From: Limosilactobacillus pulli
GTDB taxonomy: Bacteria; Bacillota; Bacilli; Lactobacillales; Lactobacillaceae
DNA: 64,000 bases
NCBI RefSeq assembly: GCF_947381555.1
Contig: NZ_CANCWQ010000002.1
Coordinates: 67,938-131,937, forward strand
Direction of reading: 5' to 3'
Shown here piece after piece: positions 27,185 to 36,979 of the stretch. The number at the start of each line of letters is the position of its first letter. The first letter of the stretch is position 1. Under the pieces are notes generated by a model. It was not told where the DNA came from. It was given only the letters and a program-made list of their open reading frames with translations, and searched no databases. A program made the position numbers and the translations under genes.

Positions 27185-29217
27185 TGTTGCTGCTCCTTTT
27201 CTGTTTCATTCTCAATCTGATCGTTTGTCGTTAAAAGTCTGATCAAATCTTCCTTAACCTCACTGACTGACTTACCGCCAATCTGGGTCGCGGCATTGGC
27301 CAGATGACCACCACCACCCATCTTTTCCATAATAATCTGGACATTGACGTTGCCCATTGAGCGGGCCGAGATGCCAACTTTACCATTGGCACGCTTGGCA
27401 ATTACAAATGAGGCATCAATACCATCCATTTGCAAAAGCGTATCGGCTGCCTGAGCAACGATGACTGGATCATAGACGCGATCATCCTCACCGGCACATA
27501 ACGCCATTTTATCATTATTCAAAAACTCAACGGTAGCAATCAGATGATTTCTTTCCATAAAACTATGGACGTTTTCTTTCATGAAATATTGAATCATCAA
27601 ACCATCCGCTCCAGCCGAACGTAAGTAGCTGGCCGCATCAAACGTCCTGGTACCGGCTTGCTGCGTAAACGACTTGGTATCAATCTGAATTCCCGTCAGC
27701 ATTGCCGTTGCCTCCAGCTTATTTAACGACTCGCTTTCTCGTGGCTGATATTCAAACATTTCCGTAATCAACTCACAAGTCGAGCTAGCGTAAGGCTCAA
27801 TGTAAACCAAGAGTGGATTTTCAGGAAATTCCTCGCCACGTCGATGATGATCGATGATAATCGTTCGGTCGGCCAGCCGCTCATAAAGCTGGGGTGAAAT
27901 TGACATACTTGACTTGGAGTGATCCACCATTACCAACAGACTGCTGTCGGTGGCCTTACTAATGGCCTCATCCGGTGTGATAATCCGATCACGAATACTT
28001 TGATAGTCGTTGATCTCCATCATCAGCCGGGCAATATCGCTGTGAACCTTTTCCTTATCCAAAACAATCCAGCACTCATGACCATTCATTTCCGCAATTC
28101 TTCTAATTCCCAGACAGGCCCCTAAAGAATCCATATCTGGGTTGGAATGACCCATTACAAAAACCTGGTCAGCCTGCGTCATCAGTTCCTGCAGTGCCTG
28201 ACTGATCATCCGTGCTCTAACGCGAGTCCGCTTCTCCATTGGATTGGTACGGCCACCATAAAAGCGCGCCCGCTGATCCTCTTCTCTGACGACAACCTGG
28301 TCGCCACCACGGCCAAGTGCCAGATCAAGATTACGCTGGGCCATGTCAGCCAGTTTGATCAAATCACTTTGACCATATGCAATCCCCACGCTCAAAGTTA
28401 CTGGCGAGTTTTGCTTGGAGGTATTTTCGCGAATCACATCTAAAATCTTGAACTTTTGCTTCTCTAATTCAATCAGCGACTGATAGTGCCCGATTACGAA
28501 ATAATTATCCTCATTGATTACTCGCAGCAGCAGATGATTGTCTTTAGCCCAGTGACTCAATTCTGAAGTCACATAGTTATGCAGATTAGAAACTGCCGAA
28601 TCACTCATTCCCTGCGTCAGCTCAATATAATTGTCCAGATAGATATTTCCCAGGAAAATCTGTTCATGTCGATAGCGTTCACTGATCTGCTCATATTTGG
28701 TGACATCCAGCAGATAGCAGACATGATAGCGATCCTGCACTAAAAACTCAAATCGATGATCACGCCATGAAACGACTACCGGCCCTTTATCATGACGATG
28801 CTTTTCGATCAGCTTGGCCAGCTCTTCATCAGCTTGATCCAGTGGCTTGCCAACGATATGCTCAAACTGAAAATAACGAGCCATATAAGGATTGATCCAG
28901 CTAACGATACCGTTTTTGTTCAGCATTACCATTCCAATCGGCATCTCCAAAAGTGCCTCTTGCTGGCCGCGCTGCACCTGATAAGTCAGATTATTGATAT
29001 ATTCCTCAGTATCGACTACTAATCGCCGCAGCTGGTGGACGCTGATCCAGATCCCCACAAAAGCAATTACCAACAGGATCGTCCCCAGGATCCAGTTGGT
29101 ATAAAAGGCCAGGATCAGACACACAATCGTCATCAAGGTCAGATAGCAAAAATTCCATCGAACTGCATGATTCCTGATTAAAAAATTCCAATTGTTATGT
29201 CGAAAGAAATTACCCAT
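27181..29217 (-). CDS. gdpP: GdpP cyclic-di-AMP phosphodiesterase
   Basis: Membrane-bound enzyme that hydrolyses c-di-AMP and so affects osmotic balance and cell wall stress. 678 residues: two N-terminal transmembrane helices (about 15-60), a degenerate PAS domain (about 85-165), a degenerate GGDEF domain (about 175-305), then DHH (GHSNPDMDSLG near residue 355; DHHRRGE near 456) and DHHA1 with GGGGHLANAA near 634. All DHH metal-binding residues look intact. The ATG follows AGGAGAAG. The neighbouring rplI-dnaB order is conserved in lactobacilli. Confidence 0.96.
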   Translation of the reverse strand: MGNFFRHNNWNFLIRNHAVRWNFCYLTLMTIVCLILAFYTNWILGTILLVIAFVGIWISVHQLRRLVVDTEEYINNLTYQVQRGQQEALLEMPIGMVMLNKNGIVSWINPYMARYFQFEHIVGKPLDQADEELAKLIEKHRHDKGPVVVSWRDHRFEFLVQDRYHVCYLLDVTKYEQISERYRHEQIFLGNIYLDNYIELTQGMSDSAVSNLHNYVTSELSHWAKDNHLLLRVINEDNYFVIGHYQSLIELEKQKFKILDVIRENTSKQNSPVTLSVGIAYGQSDLIKLADMAQRNLDLALGRGGDQVVVREEDQRARFYGGRTNPMEKRTRVRARMISQALQELMTQADQVFVMGHSNPDMDSLGACLGIRRIAEMNGHECWIVLDKEKVHSDIARLMMEINDYQSIRDRIITPDEAISKATDSSLLVMVDHSKSSMSISPQLYERLADRTIIIDHHRRGEEFPENPLLVYIEPYASSTCELITEMFEYQPRESESLNKLEATAMLTGIQIDTKSFTQQAGTRTFDAASYLRSAGADGLMIQYFMKENVHSFMERNHLIATVEFLNNDKMALCAGEDDRVYDPVIVAQAADTLLQMDGIDASFVIAKRANGKVGISARSMGNVNVQIIMEKMGGGGHLANAATQIGGKSVSEVKEDLIRLLTTNDQIENETEKEQQQ

Positions 29218-29312
29218 ATTCTTCTCCTATACGACAATCTAGATATCCCTATCTTATCACAATCGGTTCTTCATCTCATCGTTGACGTTTTTCCCGATAA
29301 ATAAAAGCAAAA

Positions 29313-29344
29313 AAAAACATGATGACACCAGCCATCATGTTTTT
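29313..29344 (-). terminator. Terminator of the rpsF-ssb-rpsR operon
   Basis: AAAAACATGATG / CATCATGTTTTT, perfect 12-bp stem with an 8-base loop, 14 bases past the rpsR stop. Confidence 0.85.
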
Positions 29345-29358
29345 AATTATCCGCTGAA

Positions 29359-29595
29359 TTAGTCTTCAGCAACGAATGGCAGCAGACCCATGATCCGTGC
29401 ACGCTTGATAGCGATCGTCAGACGACGTTGGTTCTTGGCGCTGGTACCCGTTACTCGACGTGGCAAAATCTTGCCCCGTTCAGAGATGAAACGCTTCAGC
29501 AAATCAGTGTCTTTGTAATCAATGTATTCGATGTGGTTAGCGGCGATAAAGTCGACCTTGCGACGACGACGACCGCCACGACGTTGTTGAGCCAT
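29359..29595 (-). CDS. rpsR: 30S ribosomal protein S18
   Basis: Small-subunit platform protein that pairs with S6. 78 residues with the Arg-rich start MAQQRRGGRRRRKVD and the conserved core RGKILPRRVTGTSAKNQRRL. AAGGAGGG precedes the ATG. It is the last gene of rpsF-ssb-rpsR. Confidence 0.98.
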   Translation of the reverse strand: MAQQRRGGRRRRKVDFIAANHIEYIDYKDTDLLKRFISERGKILPRRVTGTSAKNQRRLTIAIKRARIMGLLPFVAED

Positions 29596-29633
29596 GAAAT
29601 TACCCTCCTTAAATCATATATTTTGGTTTTAAA

Positions 29634-30374
29634 TTAAAATGGCAAATCATCTTCAGCCGTACCGTCAGCAGATTTAGCGTCATTAGACTTAGGTGCTGGG
29701 GCAGCATCGCTTGAGTTAGCAGCAGGTTGACCGTTGGTTGGCAAGACACTGTCATTTAGATCAAACGTGCCATCATCGTTTGATGATGCAGCTGGCTGAG
29801 AGTCTTCATTGCCGAATGGAAAATCATTGTGGACTGGTGCTTCTTGACCAGGCATTGGCGCATTTTCAAAGGGATTACTGAATCCGCCTTGATTGCCAAA
29901 AGATTGATTTCCCATTGGTTGAGAAGCACGACCGTTGTCATAGCCTTGCTGATAGCCGCCATTGTACTGCGACTGACCATTGTTCCAGCCACCTTGATTA
30001 CCACCAAAGCCGGACTGAGAACGACCGCCGCCACTGTATGGCTGATTGCCACTGCGACGCGGCTCCAGCAATGCAAAGTTATCAACCTGTACTTCCGTTA
30101 CATAAACGCGCTGGCCTTGATTATTCTCGTAGCTGCGCGTCCGGAGCGAACCGTCAATTCCAACCAAGGCACCTTTATGAGTGAAGTTGGCAAAATTTTC
30201 GGCTGGCTTTCGCCAAATAACACAGTTGATAAAGTCGGCATCACGCTCACCTTGAGCATTCCGAAACTGACGATCAACGGCCAGCGTGAAGGAGGCCACT
30301 GATGTGCCGCCTTGAGTGTAGCGCAATTCAGCATCTCTTGTCAGACGACCGGTTAATACGACGCGATTAAGCAT
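29634..30374 (-). CDS. ssb: Single-stranded DNA-binding protein with a long linker
   Basis: Protects single-stranded DNA and recruits repair and replication partners. 246 residues, against 160-180 usual for the family. The OB fold covers about 1-108 (MLNRVVLTGRLTRD, SFTLAVDRQFRN, FINCVIWRKPAENFANF). A linker of about 130 residues follows, first Gly/Gln/Asn-rich with many aromatic residues, then acidic and Ala/Ser-rich. It ends in the standard partner-binding tip EDDLPF. A second tip-like segment, HNDFPFGNED, lies inside the linker near residue 190. It is the middle gene of the rpsF operon. Confidence 0.95.
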   Translation of the reverse strand: MLNRVVLTGRLTRDAELRYTQGGTSVASFTLAVDRQFRNAQGERDADFINCVIWRKPAENFANFTHKGALVGIDGSLRTRSYENNQGQRVYVTEVQVDNFALLEPRRSGNQPYSGGGRSQSGFGGNQGGWNNGQSQYNGGYQQGYDNGRASQPMGNQSFGNQGGFSNPFENAPMPGQEAPVHNDFPFGNEDSQPAASSNDDGTFDLNDSVLPTNGQPAANSSDAAPAPKSNDAKSADGTAEDDLPF

Positions 30375-30423
30375 GGACCTCGTACTCCTCTCTAAAACTT
30401 ATTCAATTGGATTGCAACGTGAT

Positions 30424-30720
30424 TTAGGCTTCGCGCTTAACAATCATGTGACGCAGAATGTCGTCGCTGAACTTAGCCAGACGATCAAATTCGTTCAGAG
30501 CTTCGTCACTGTCAGCAGTCAGGTTGACTACGTGGTAAGTACCTTCCGTGTACTTAGCGATTGGGTAGGCAAACCGACGCGTTGACCAATCCTTTGAATC
30601 GATGATGTTGGCACCATTGTCCGTCAAAATCTTGTCAAAGCGAGCTACCAGTTCGCTCTTAGCAGATTCTTCGATGTCAGGACGAATGATGTAAGTAATT
30701 TCATATTTGCGTGTTTCCAT
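30424..30720 (-). CDS. rpsF: 30S ribosomal protein S6
   Basis: Small-subunit platform protein, partner of S18. 98 residues with METRKYEITYIIRPDIEE at the start and the conserved segment DWSTRRFAYPI near 43-53. AGGAGG precedes the ATG. First gene of rpsF-ssb-rpsR, preceded by a leader with a hairpin. Confidence 0.98.
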   Translation of the reverse strand: METRKYEITYIIRPDIEESAKSELVARFDKILTDNGANIIDSKDWSTRRFAYPIAKYTEGTYHVVNLTADSDEALNEFDRLAKFSDDILRHMIVKREA

Positions 30721-30747
30721 GAATGTTACACCTCCTTATGGACTCTG

Positions 30748-30842
30748 GCTCTTATCTTCAAGATTAATAAGAGCAAGGAGAGCAGACGTTTTAACGTATA
30801 CTCACAGAAAAAGATATTAGCATAAATAAAAATTAATTACAA
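30748..30842 (-). promoter_or_regulatory. rpsF operon promoter and hairpin leader
   Basis: On the minus strand TTGTAA (30842-30837) and TAATAT (30819-30814) are 17 bases apart. The leader then contains GCTCTTAT and ATAAGAGC, a perfect 8-bp stem ending about 20 bases before the ribosome site. Leaders of rpsF operons can bind the S6-S18 complex; whether this hairpin belongs to that class is not shown by the sequence. Confidence 0.6.
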
Positions 30843-30864
30843 GCGATTCAATCATCTGATCAAA

Positions 30865-30916
30865 AAAAGCTGAATTGTGGCCCTCTGTCTAAACTATATG
30901 CCGTAATTCAGCTTTT
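30865..30916 (-). terminator. Terminator of the gyrase operon
   Basis: AAAAGCTGAATT / AATTCAGCTTTT, perfect 12-bp stem with a 28-base loop, 10 bases past the gyrA stop. Confidence 0.75.
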
Positions 30917-30925
30917 GCATTTTAT

Positions 30926-33427
30926 TTAGTTGGTTTCTTCTTCAGTTTCTGCAGCTGATGAATTCTCAGCAGTCGCATCATCTGTTTGATCTTCTTTGAC
31001 TACTTTGGCCATCGTTGCCACCTTAGAGTCATCATCCATTCTGATCAGGTGAACCCCAACGGCTGCCCGACCAGTCTGCGAGACGGTCTCAATACCAAAG
31101 CGAATAATTACGCCCTTATCGGTAACCAGCATGATATCCTCATCGCCGCTGACCGTCGTCAAACCGGCCAGCGGACCATTCTTGGCCGTTACGTTGACGG
31201 TCTTGATTCCTTTACCGCCCCGACCTTTGATTGGATATTCAGAGGCTGGCGTCTGTTTACCAAAACCGTTTTCGCTGATAACAAAGACATTGCCGTCACT
31301 GTTAAGCGGAGCGGCCCCAATGATGCAGTCGCCATCGCGCAGTTTGGCTCCACGTACGCCGGCTGCCGAGCGACCCATGGAGCGGACGTCTTCGGCATTA
31401 AAGCTGACTGCATAGCCCAGTCGCGTTCCTAGAATCATGTTCTGTTGACCATCGATGATATTGACGTGAATCAGCTCGTCACCATCATGGAGCTGAATAG
31501 CTTTCAGACCATTGCTGCGAATGTTGCGGAAGTCATCAACCGGCGTTTTCTTAACCGTTCCCTGCTTGGTAACAAAGAACAAAAACTTGTCAGCATCGTC
31601 AGCCGCATTGGAGACGTTGATCACGGCTGTAATCTTTTCGTGATTATCGATCCCCAGCAGATTGATGATCGGAATTCCCTGTGCTGAACGACCGTACTCT
31701 GGAACCTCGTAGCCTTTCATCGAAAAGACCTTGCCCGAGTTGGTAAAGAACAGCAGGATATCATGTGTAGAACTTGAGATCAGATGCTCGATAAAGTCAT
31801 CTTTATGCACGCCCATCCCTTTAACGCCACGGCCACCACGATTCTGTGACTTGAACTCATCAACCGGCAACCGCTTGATGTAGCCGTTATGCGTCAGCGT
31901 AACCACGATATCTTCTTCTTCGATCAGGTCCTCGTCTTCAATGTCGGTAATGTCACCGACTTGCAGCTCAGTCCGGCGCTTGTCGCCAAAACGACGCTGA
32001 ATCTCCAGCAGTTCATCATAAATGATCTGGTTAATGCGTTCTTCATGCGCCAAAATGTCTTTGTAATCGGCAATGGCCTCAGTCAGCTTTTGGTGCTCGT
32101 TTTCAATCTTTTCGCGTTCCAGACCAGTCAGCCGAACCAGCCGCATATCCAAAATGGCTTGAGCCTGACGCTCATCCAGCGTGTAGCGCTCAATCAGTTG
32201 ACTTTTGGCGATCTCACTGGTCTGGGCCTCACGAATGATTTTGATAATCTCGTCAATGTGATCCAAGGCAATCAGCAGACCCTTGACAATGTGATCACGG
32301 CTCTGCGCTTTTTTCAGATCAAATTCGGTCCGCCGCCGGACAACGTTGATTTGATGCTCCAGGTAGTACTGCAGAATCTGTTTGAGGCTCAATACCTTTG
32401 GCGCCCCGTTGACGATGGCCAGCATGTTGAAGTTAAAGGTCGTCTGCATCAAAGTCATCTTGTACAAGTTGTTTAAGATGACCTCAGCACTGGCATCGCG
32501 CCGTACGTCAATGACAATCCGCATCCCTTCTCGGTCGGTTTCATCATTGATGTCGGTAATGCCTTCGATTTCTTTTTCACGAGCCAGCTCAGCAATTCGC
32601 TCAATCAAACGGGCCTTGTTGACCATGTATGGAATCTCGTGAACGACGATGCGCTGACGGCCATTCTTGGATTCTTCAATATCAACCTTGGCCCGCACAA
32701 TAATCGTACCGCGGCCAGTCTCATAAGCCTTGCGAATGCCGGACTTGCCCATGACTACGCCCCCGGTGGGAAAATCGGGCCCTGGCAGCACCTTCATCAG
32801 TTCTTCGGTCGTCACATCGGGATTTTGCATCAGCAGATGAATGGCATCGATAACCTCTCCCAGGTTGTGGGTTGGAATATTGGTTGCCATCCCCACGGCA
32901 ATCCCAGAAGCACCGTTAACCAAAAGATTAGGGAACCGTGCTGGCAAAACGGTAGGCTCTTTTTCACTGCCGTCATAGTTGTCCTGGAAGTCAACCGTAT
33001 TCTTGTTGATATCGCGCAGCATTTCAACGGCAATCTTACTCATTCGGGCCTCGGTATAACGCATGGCGGCTGCCCCGTCACCGTCAACTGAGCCAAAGTT
33101 ACCGTGACCATCAACCAGCATGTAGCGATAGCTGAAGTCCTGCGCCATCCGTACCAAACCTTCATAAATCGAGGAGTCGCCATGAGGGTGGAATTTACCC
33201 ATAACGTCACCTACGATACGTGCGGATTTTTTATATGGCTTATCTGGCGTCACGCCTAATTCATTCATTCCATAAAGGATCCGCCGCTGAACCGGCTTAA
33301 GCCCATCGCGAACGTCAGGAAGTGCCCGCGCTACGATAACGCTCATTGCATAGTCCAGAAATGAATTTTTCATCAATCCGGTCAGATTGACATCAGTAAT
33401 CCGCCCTGGCATATCTTGATCTGCCAC
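30926..33427 (-). CDS. gyrA: DNA gyrase subunit A
   Basis: Breakage-reunion subunit of gyrase. 833 residues. The quinolone-determining segment reads GKFHPHGDSSIYEGLVRM with Ser-Ser and Glu at the usual sites, so no known resistance change is seen. The catalytic Tyr lies near residue 123 (RYTEARMSK). The C-terminal beta-pinwheel starts with the GyrA box QNRGGRG near 535, and an acidic tail (DDATAENSSAAETEEET) ends the protein. It lies 22 bases after gyrB. Confidence 0.98.
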   Translation of the reverse strand: MADQDMPGRITDVNLTGLMKNSFLDYAMSVIVARALPDVRDGLKPVQRRILYGMNELGVTPDKPYKKSARIVGDVMGKFHPHGDSSIYEGLVRMAQDFSYRYMLVDGHGNFGSVDGDGAAAMRYTEARMSKIAVEMLRDINKNTVDFQDNYDGSEKEPTVLPARFPNLLVNGASGIAVGMATNIPTHNLGEVIDAIHLLMQNPDVTTEELMKVLPGPDFPTGGVVMGKSGIRKAYETGRGTIIVRAKVDIEESKNGRQRIVVHEIPYMVNKARLIERIAELAREKEIEGITDINDETDREGMRIVIDVRRDASAEVILNNLYKMTLMQTTFNFNMLAIVNGAPKVLSLKQILQYYLEHQINVVRRRTEFDLKKAQSRDHIVKGLLIALDHIDEIIKIIREAQTSEIAKSQLIERYTLDERQAQAILDMRLVRLTGLEREKIENEHQKLTEAIADYKDILAHEERINQIIYDELLEIQRRFGDKRRTELQVGDITDIEDEDLIEEEDIVVTLTHNGYIKRLPVDEFKSQNRGGRGVKGMGVHKDDFIEHLISSSTHDILLFFTNSGKVFSMKGYEVPEYGRSAQGIPIINLLGIDNHEKITAVINVSNAADDADKFLFFVTKQGTVKKTPVDDFRNIRSNGLKAIQLHDGDELIHVNIIDGQQNMILGTRLGYAVSFNAEDVRSMGRSAAGVRGAKLRDGDCIIGAAPLNSDGNVFVISENGFGKQTPASEYPIKGRGGKGIKTVNVTAKNGPLAGLTTVSGDEDIMLVTDKGVIIRFGIETVSQTGRAAVGVHLIRMDDDSKVATMAKVVKEDQTDDATAENSSAAETEEETN

Positions 33428-33449
33428 GTTTTTTCCTCCTTAGCTGATT

Positions 33450-35402
33450 TTACAGATCCAAGTTCTCAACAAACTTGGCATTTTCTTCAATAAATTCGCG
33501 CCGTGGACCGACTTTGGTTCCCATCAGCATTGGGAAGATTTTCTCGGCCTCGGCAGCATCGTCTAAGTCAACCCGTAACAGGTGACGCTTTTCAGGATCC
33601 ATGGTCGTTTCCCACAGCTGTTCAGCATCCATTTCACCCAGCCCCTTATAACGCTGGATAACCGGCTTAGGACTTGGCTGCAGCGTTCCCAGAACCTCTT
33701 GCAGCTCTTCATCAGACTCAACGTACTTAACAAACTTGCCTTGCCGAACCTGATACAGTGGTGGCTGTGCAATGTAGACGTAGCCATTGGTAATCATTGG
33801 CTTCATGTAGCGATAGAACAGCGTCAACAAAAGCGTTCGAATATGGGCACCATCGACATCGGCATCCGTCATAATGATCAGCTTGTGGTAGTTGGCCTTG
33901 GTAATATCAAAGTCGCTGCCAAAACCAGTGCCCAACGCCGTAAATAGTGAGCGAATCTCATCGTTGGCTAGAATACGATCCATCCCGGCTTTTTCGACAT
34001 TCAAAATCTTACCGCGAATTGGCAGGATTGCCTGCGTCAGCCGAGAGCGTCCCTGCTTGGCACTACCACCGGCTGAGTCCCCTTCGACGATAAACAGTTC
34101 TGAAATTGCCGGATCCTTGCTGGTGTTATCAGCTAATTTCCCGGGTAATCTTGAGATTTCCAAACCGCTCTTTTTGCGGGTAACCTCACGGGCACGCTTG
34201 GCTGCTACCCGTGCCTTTGAGGCCAGCATCCCTTTTTCAACGATCTTATGTGCCGTATCGGGATTCTCCATCAAAAAGCGCGTAAACATCTCACTGAAGA
34301 TATGATCAGTTGCCGTTCGTGCATCTGAATTGCCCAGCTTGGTCTTGGTCTGACCTTCAAACTGTGGATCGGGGTGCTTGATCGAAACTACGGCCGTCAA
34401 TCCTTCCCGTACATCATCACCGGAAAGCGTCGTATTGCCTTTCAGTTGACCGCTCTTGCGACCATAGTCATTAATAACCCGCGTCAGCGCTGTCTTAAAG
34501 CCCGTTTCGTGCGTTCCGCCTTCATAAGTATGAATGTTGTTGGTAAACGTCATCAGCGTGCTGCGGTAGCCCGTCGTGTACTGCAAAGAGACCTCAACCG
34601 TAATGCCCTTGTCTTCGCCTTCAACGTAGATTGGCGGATCAAACAGGACTTCTTGGCCTTCGTTTAAGAATTCAACATAGTGACGAATTCCGCCTTCATA
34701 ATGGAATTCTTGGCGCGTTGGCTTTTCTTCACGCTTGTCTTCGATCGTGATCTTAAGGCCCTTGTTTAAAAAGGACAGTTCACGAATGCGATCAGTCAGC
34801 GTTTTGATATTGTAGATCGTTGTTTCACGAAAGATTTCCGGATCCGGCTTAAAATGCACCCGCGTTCCATGCTTGAGCTCTGAGATACCTTCTTTAACGA
34901 CCTTCATCGGCGTCTTGACATGGCCATGATCAAAGTCCATGTAGTATTCCTTGCCTTGGCGGGTAACGTAGACATCCAGCTCGGTTGACAGGGCGTTAAC
35001 AACTGAGGCACCAACCCCGTGCAGACCACCAGATACCTTGTAGCCGCCGTTGCCGAACTTACCACCGGCATGCAAAACGGTAAAGACCGTCTCCAAGGCC
35101 GGTTTGCCAGTTTCTTTTTGAATATCAACCGGAATCCCACGGCCATTGTCGGTTACCGTAATACTGTTGTCTGGCTCGACAACGACATTGATCTCATCAC
35201 AAAAACCAGCCAGGGCCTCATCGATACCATTATCGACGATTTCCCAAACCAGATGATGCAGACCTTGAGCACTAGTGGAGCCAATGTACATTCCCGGACG
35301 CTTCCGAACTGCCTCCAGCCCTTTTAAGACCTGAATCTGGCTGGCATCGTACTCGCTGGCCAGTTCTGCTTTTTTCTCTGCTTCAAGTTCTTTATCGCTC
35401 AC
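33450..35402 (-). CDS. gyrB: DNA gyrase subunit B
   Basis: ATPase subunit of gyrase. 650 residues: GHKL ATP-binding domain (RPGMYIGSTSAQGLHH; IVDNGIDEAL near 50-59), transducer, and TOPRIM (EGDSAGGSAKQGR near residue 440; MTDADVDGAHI). Translation starts at GTG (35402), placed by AAGGAGG upstream, and overlaps the recF stop (GTGA), indicating coupling. Confidence 0.98.
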   Translation of the reverse strand: MSDKELEAEKKAELASEYDASQIQVLKGLEAVRKRPGMYIGSTSAQGLHHLVWEIVDNGIDEALAGFCDEINVVVEPDNSITVTDNGRGIPVDIQKETGKPALETVFTVLHAGGKFGNGGYKVSGGLHGVGASVVNALSTELDVYVTRQGKEYYMDFDHGHVKTPMKVVKEGISELKHGTRVHFKPDPEIFRETTIYNIKTLTDRIRELSFLNKGLKITIEDKREEKPTRQEFHYEGGIRHYVEFLNEGQEVLFDPPIYVEGEDKGITVEVSLQYTTGYRSTLMTFTNNIHTYEGGTHETGFKTALTRVINDYGRKSGQLKGNTTLSGDDVREGLTAVVSIKHPDPQFEGQTKTKLGNSDARTATDHIFSEMFTRFLMENPDTAHKIVEKGMLASKARVAAKRAREVTRKKSGLEISRLPGKLADNTSKDPAISELFIVEGDSAGGSAKQGRSRLTQAILPIRGKILNVEKAGMDRILANDEIRSLFTALGTGFGSDFDITKANYHKLIIMTDADVDGAHIRTLLLTLFYRYMKPMITNGYVYIAQPPLYQVRQGKFVKYVESDEELQEVLGTLQPSPKPVIQRYKGLGEMDAEQLWETTMDPEKRHLLRVDLDDAAEAEKIFPMLMGTKVGPRREFIEENAKFVENLDL

Positions 35403-36523
35403 TTTATGTCCTCCTTGTCGATCGTTCCATGGGCAATCTGAAAAATCGTTGGGCGATTGATCAATTGTCGTGCCACGCCACTGAGGCTGGTCGTTGTCAA
35501 AAACGTCTGAACCTTATCTTGAATAGCTGTCAATAGATGCGTCTGTCGATCATCATCAAGCTCTGACAAAACGTCATCCAATAGTAGCAATGGGTACTCG
35601 CCAGTCTGCTCGTTCATCAAATCGATCTCAGCCAGCTTAACCGATAATGCTGTTGTTCGCTGCTGGCCTTGTGAGCCAAAGCGATGAACGTCTTGATCAT
35701 TGACTAAAAAACGGATGTCATCACGCTGCGGACCATAAAGCGTAGTCCCCAGCTTGATTTCCTGGGCCAAATGCTCATGGTACAGATTCTGCAGCTGCGT
35801 AGCGATTTCTTTTTCCGTCGTTTCATCTTCGACCATTACCTGGGAAATATATTTCAGCTTCAAGACTTCTTTTTGCTGGGAAATATGATCATGCAGCTGG
35901 GCCGACCACGTTTCCAAGCGCTTAATCAGCTTAAAGCGCATTGCCATTACTGCTGCACCGCTGTCAGCCAATTGATCCGACAGCACGTCCAGCAATACCT
36001 GATCTGCCTGGCCACCATACTTCAGCTGCTTTAAGTACTCGTTACGCTGCTTTAAGAGCCCCCTGAACTGGCTGATCGCATACAGATAACGGCTGCTCAT
36101 CTGACTGAATTCCGTGTCCATAAATTGGCGCCGTTCTTGAGGGGCTCCTTTAACCAGTGCCAGATCTTCAGGTGCAAACAAAACCACGTTCAGGTTGCCA
36201 ATATAAGTCGACAGCCGTGACTGAAACAGATGATTGACCTTGACCCGCTTGCCGCGCGTTCCCAGCAGCACTTTCAATGGCACGCGTCCCGTCTGCTTAA
36301 TTACCGTCCCTTTGACCAGTGCCTCTTTTGCCTGCCAGTTGATCAGCTCACGATCATTGGCTGTTCGGTGACTGCGCGTCATTGCCAAGACATAAATGGC
36401 TTCCAGCAGATTAGTCTTGCCCTGAGCGTTTTCCCCAATGAACACGTTAATGCCTGGGGAAAACGCTACTTTACGATTCTCATAGTTTCTAAAATTTCGC
36501 AGTTCAATTTCCGAAAGATACAT
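35399..36523 (-). CDS. recF: RecF recombination and replication repair protein
   Basis: SMC-like ATPase that loads RecA at gaps through RecOR. 374 residues with Walker A GENAQGKT (residues 30-37), signature motif SQGQQRTTALSVKLAE and Walker B LLLDDVLSELD. It starts 3 bases after the yaaA stop, and its own stop overlaps gyrB. Confidence 0.97.
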   Translation of the reverse strand: MYLSEIELRNFRNYENRKVAFSPGINVFIGENAQGKTNLLEAIYVLAMTRSHRTANDRELINWQAKEALVKGTVIKQTGRVPLKVLLGTRGKRVKVNHLFQSRLSTYIGNLNVVLFAPEDLALVKGAPQERRQFMDTEFSQMSSRYLYAISQFRGLLKQRNEYLKQLKYGGQADQVLLDVLSDQLADSGAAVMAMRFKLIKRLETWSAQLHDHISQQKEVLKLKYISQVMVEDETTEKEIATQLQNLYHEHLAQEIKLGTTLYGPQRDDIRFLVNDQDVHRFGSQGQQRTTALSVKLAEIDLMNEQTGEYPLLLLDDVLSELDDDRQTHLLTAIQDKVQTFLTTTSLSGVARQLINRPTIFQIAHGTIDKEDIK

Positions 36524-36526
36524 TGA

Positions 36527-36751
36527 TTACTCAGCCACGATCTCAACGTCTTCAATACCGCTGATCTCAACTTGATCGCCGGCACGCAGCTTACGCCCAC
36601 GACGATCTTCCAACTCGCCGTTAACCTTGACCTCATGTTCGCGCAAAAACCACTTAGCGGCACCACCCGTAGGAATGATGCCTTCTTCTTTCAGCAGCTG
36701 CCCAAGCGTAATGAATTCACTGCTGATTGCGACTTTTTTTGAATTTTGCAT
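36527..36751 (-). CDS. yaaA: S4-domain RNA-binding protein YaaA
   Basis: Small S4-like RNA-binding protein conserved between dnaN and recF. The ATG at 36751 (MQNSKKVAISSEFITLG, 74 residues) is preferred because GGTG lies 6 bases upstream; a GTG three codons earlier has no ribosome site. The S4 pattern is LGQLLKEEGIIPTGGAAKWF, then VKVNGELEDRRGRKL. It opens the yaaA-recF-gyrB-gyrA operon. Confidence 0.94.
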   Translation of the reverse strand: MQNSKKVAISSEFITLGQLLKEEGIIPTGGAAKWFLREHEVKVNGELEDRRGRKLRAGDQVEISGIEDVEIVAE

Positions 36752-36979
36752 ACTTTTCACCTACTTTATGCTTGCTGTTCTATTATAGCTTTTATAAGAC
36801 GTAAAAACAAATTTAAGGGCGTTTTTAGGCCTTGTCAGCAAATATTATCCCAATTAATCATTTTTATCTAAAACAGGCTATTTTCGCTCAGAAAGCAAAT
36901 TTAAGTGATTTAAGCGTTTTCTTGTATTAGAAAGTGATTTATCCACATATTTTCAACGATTTATTCACTTATCCACAAC
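36752..36979. other. dnaN-yaaA spacer with DnaA boxes
   Basis: AT-rich spacer with no gene. Perfect DnaA boxes TTATCCACA lie at 36939-36947 and 36969-36977; a third, in the opposite direction, lies at 36993-37001 within the dnaN terminator. A TATTATAG stretch near 36781-36788 may be the -10 of the yaaA operon. Confidence 0.75.

Noticed and set aside
31889..32476. 195-codon open frame on the plus strand inside gyrA
   Set aside because: It lies wholly antisense to gyrA, has no ribosome site, and its sequence follows from the gyrA codon pattern.
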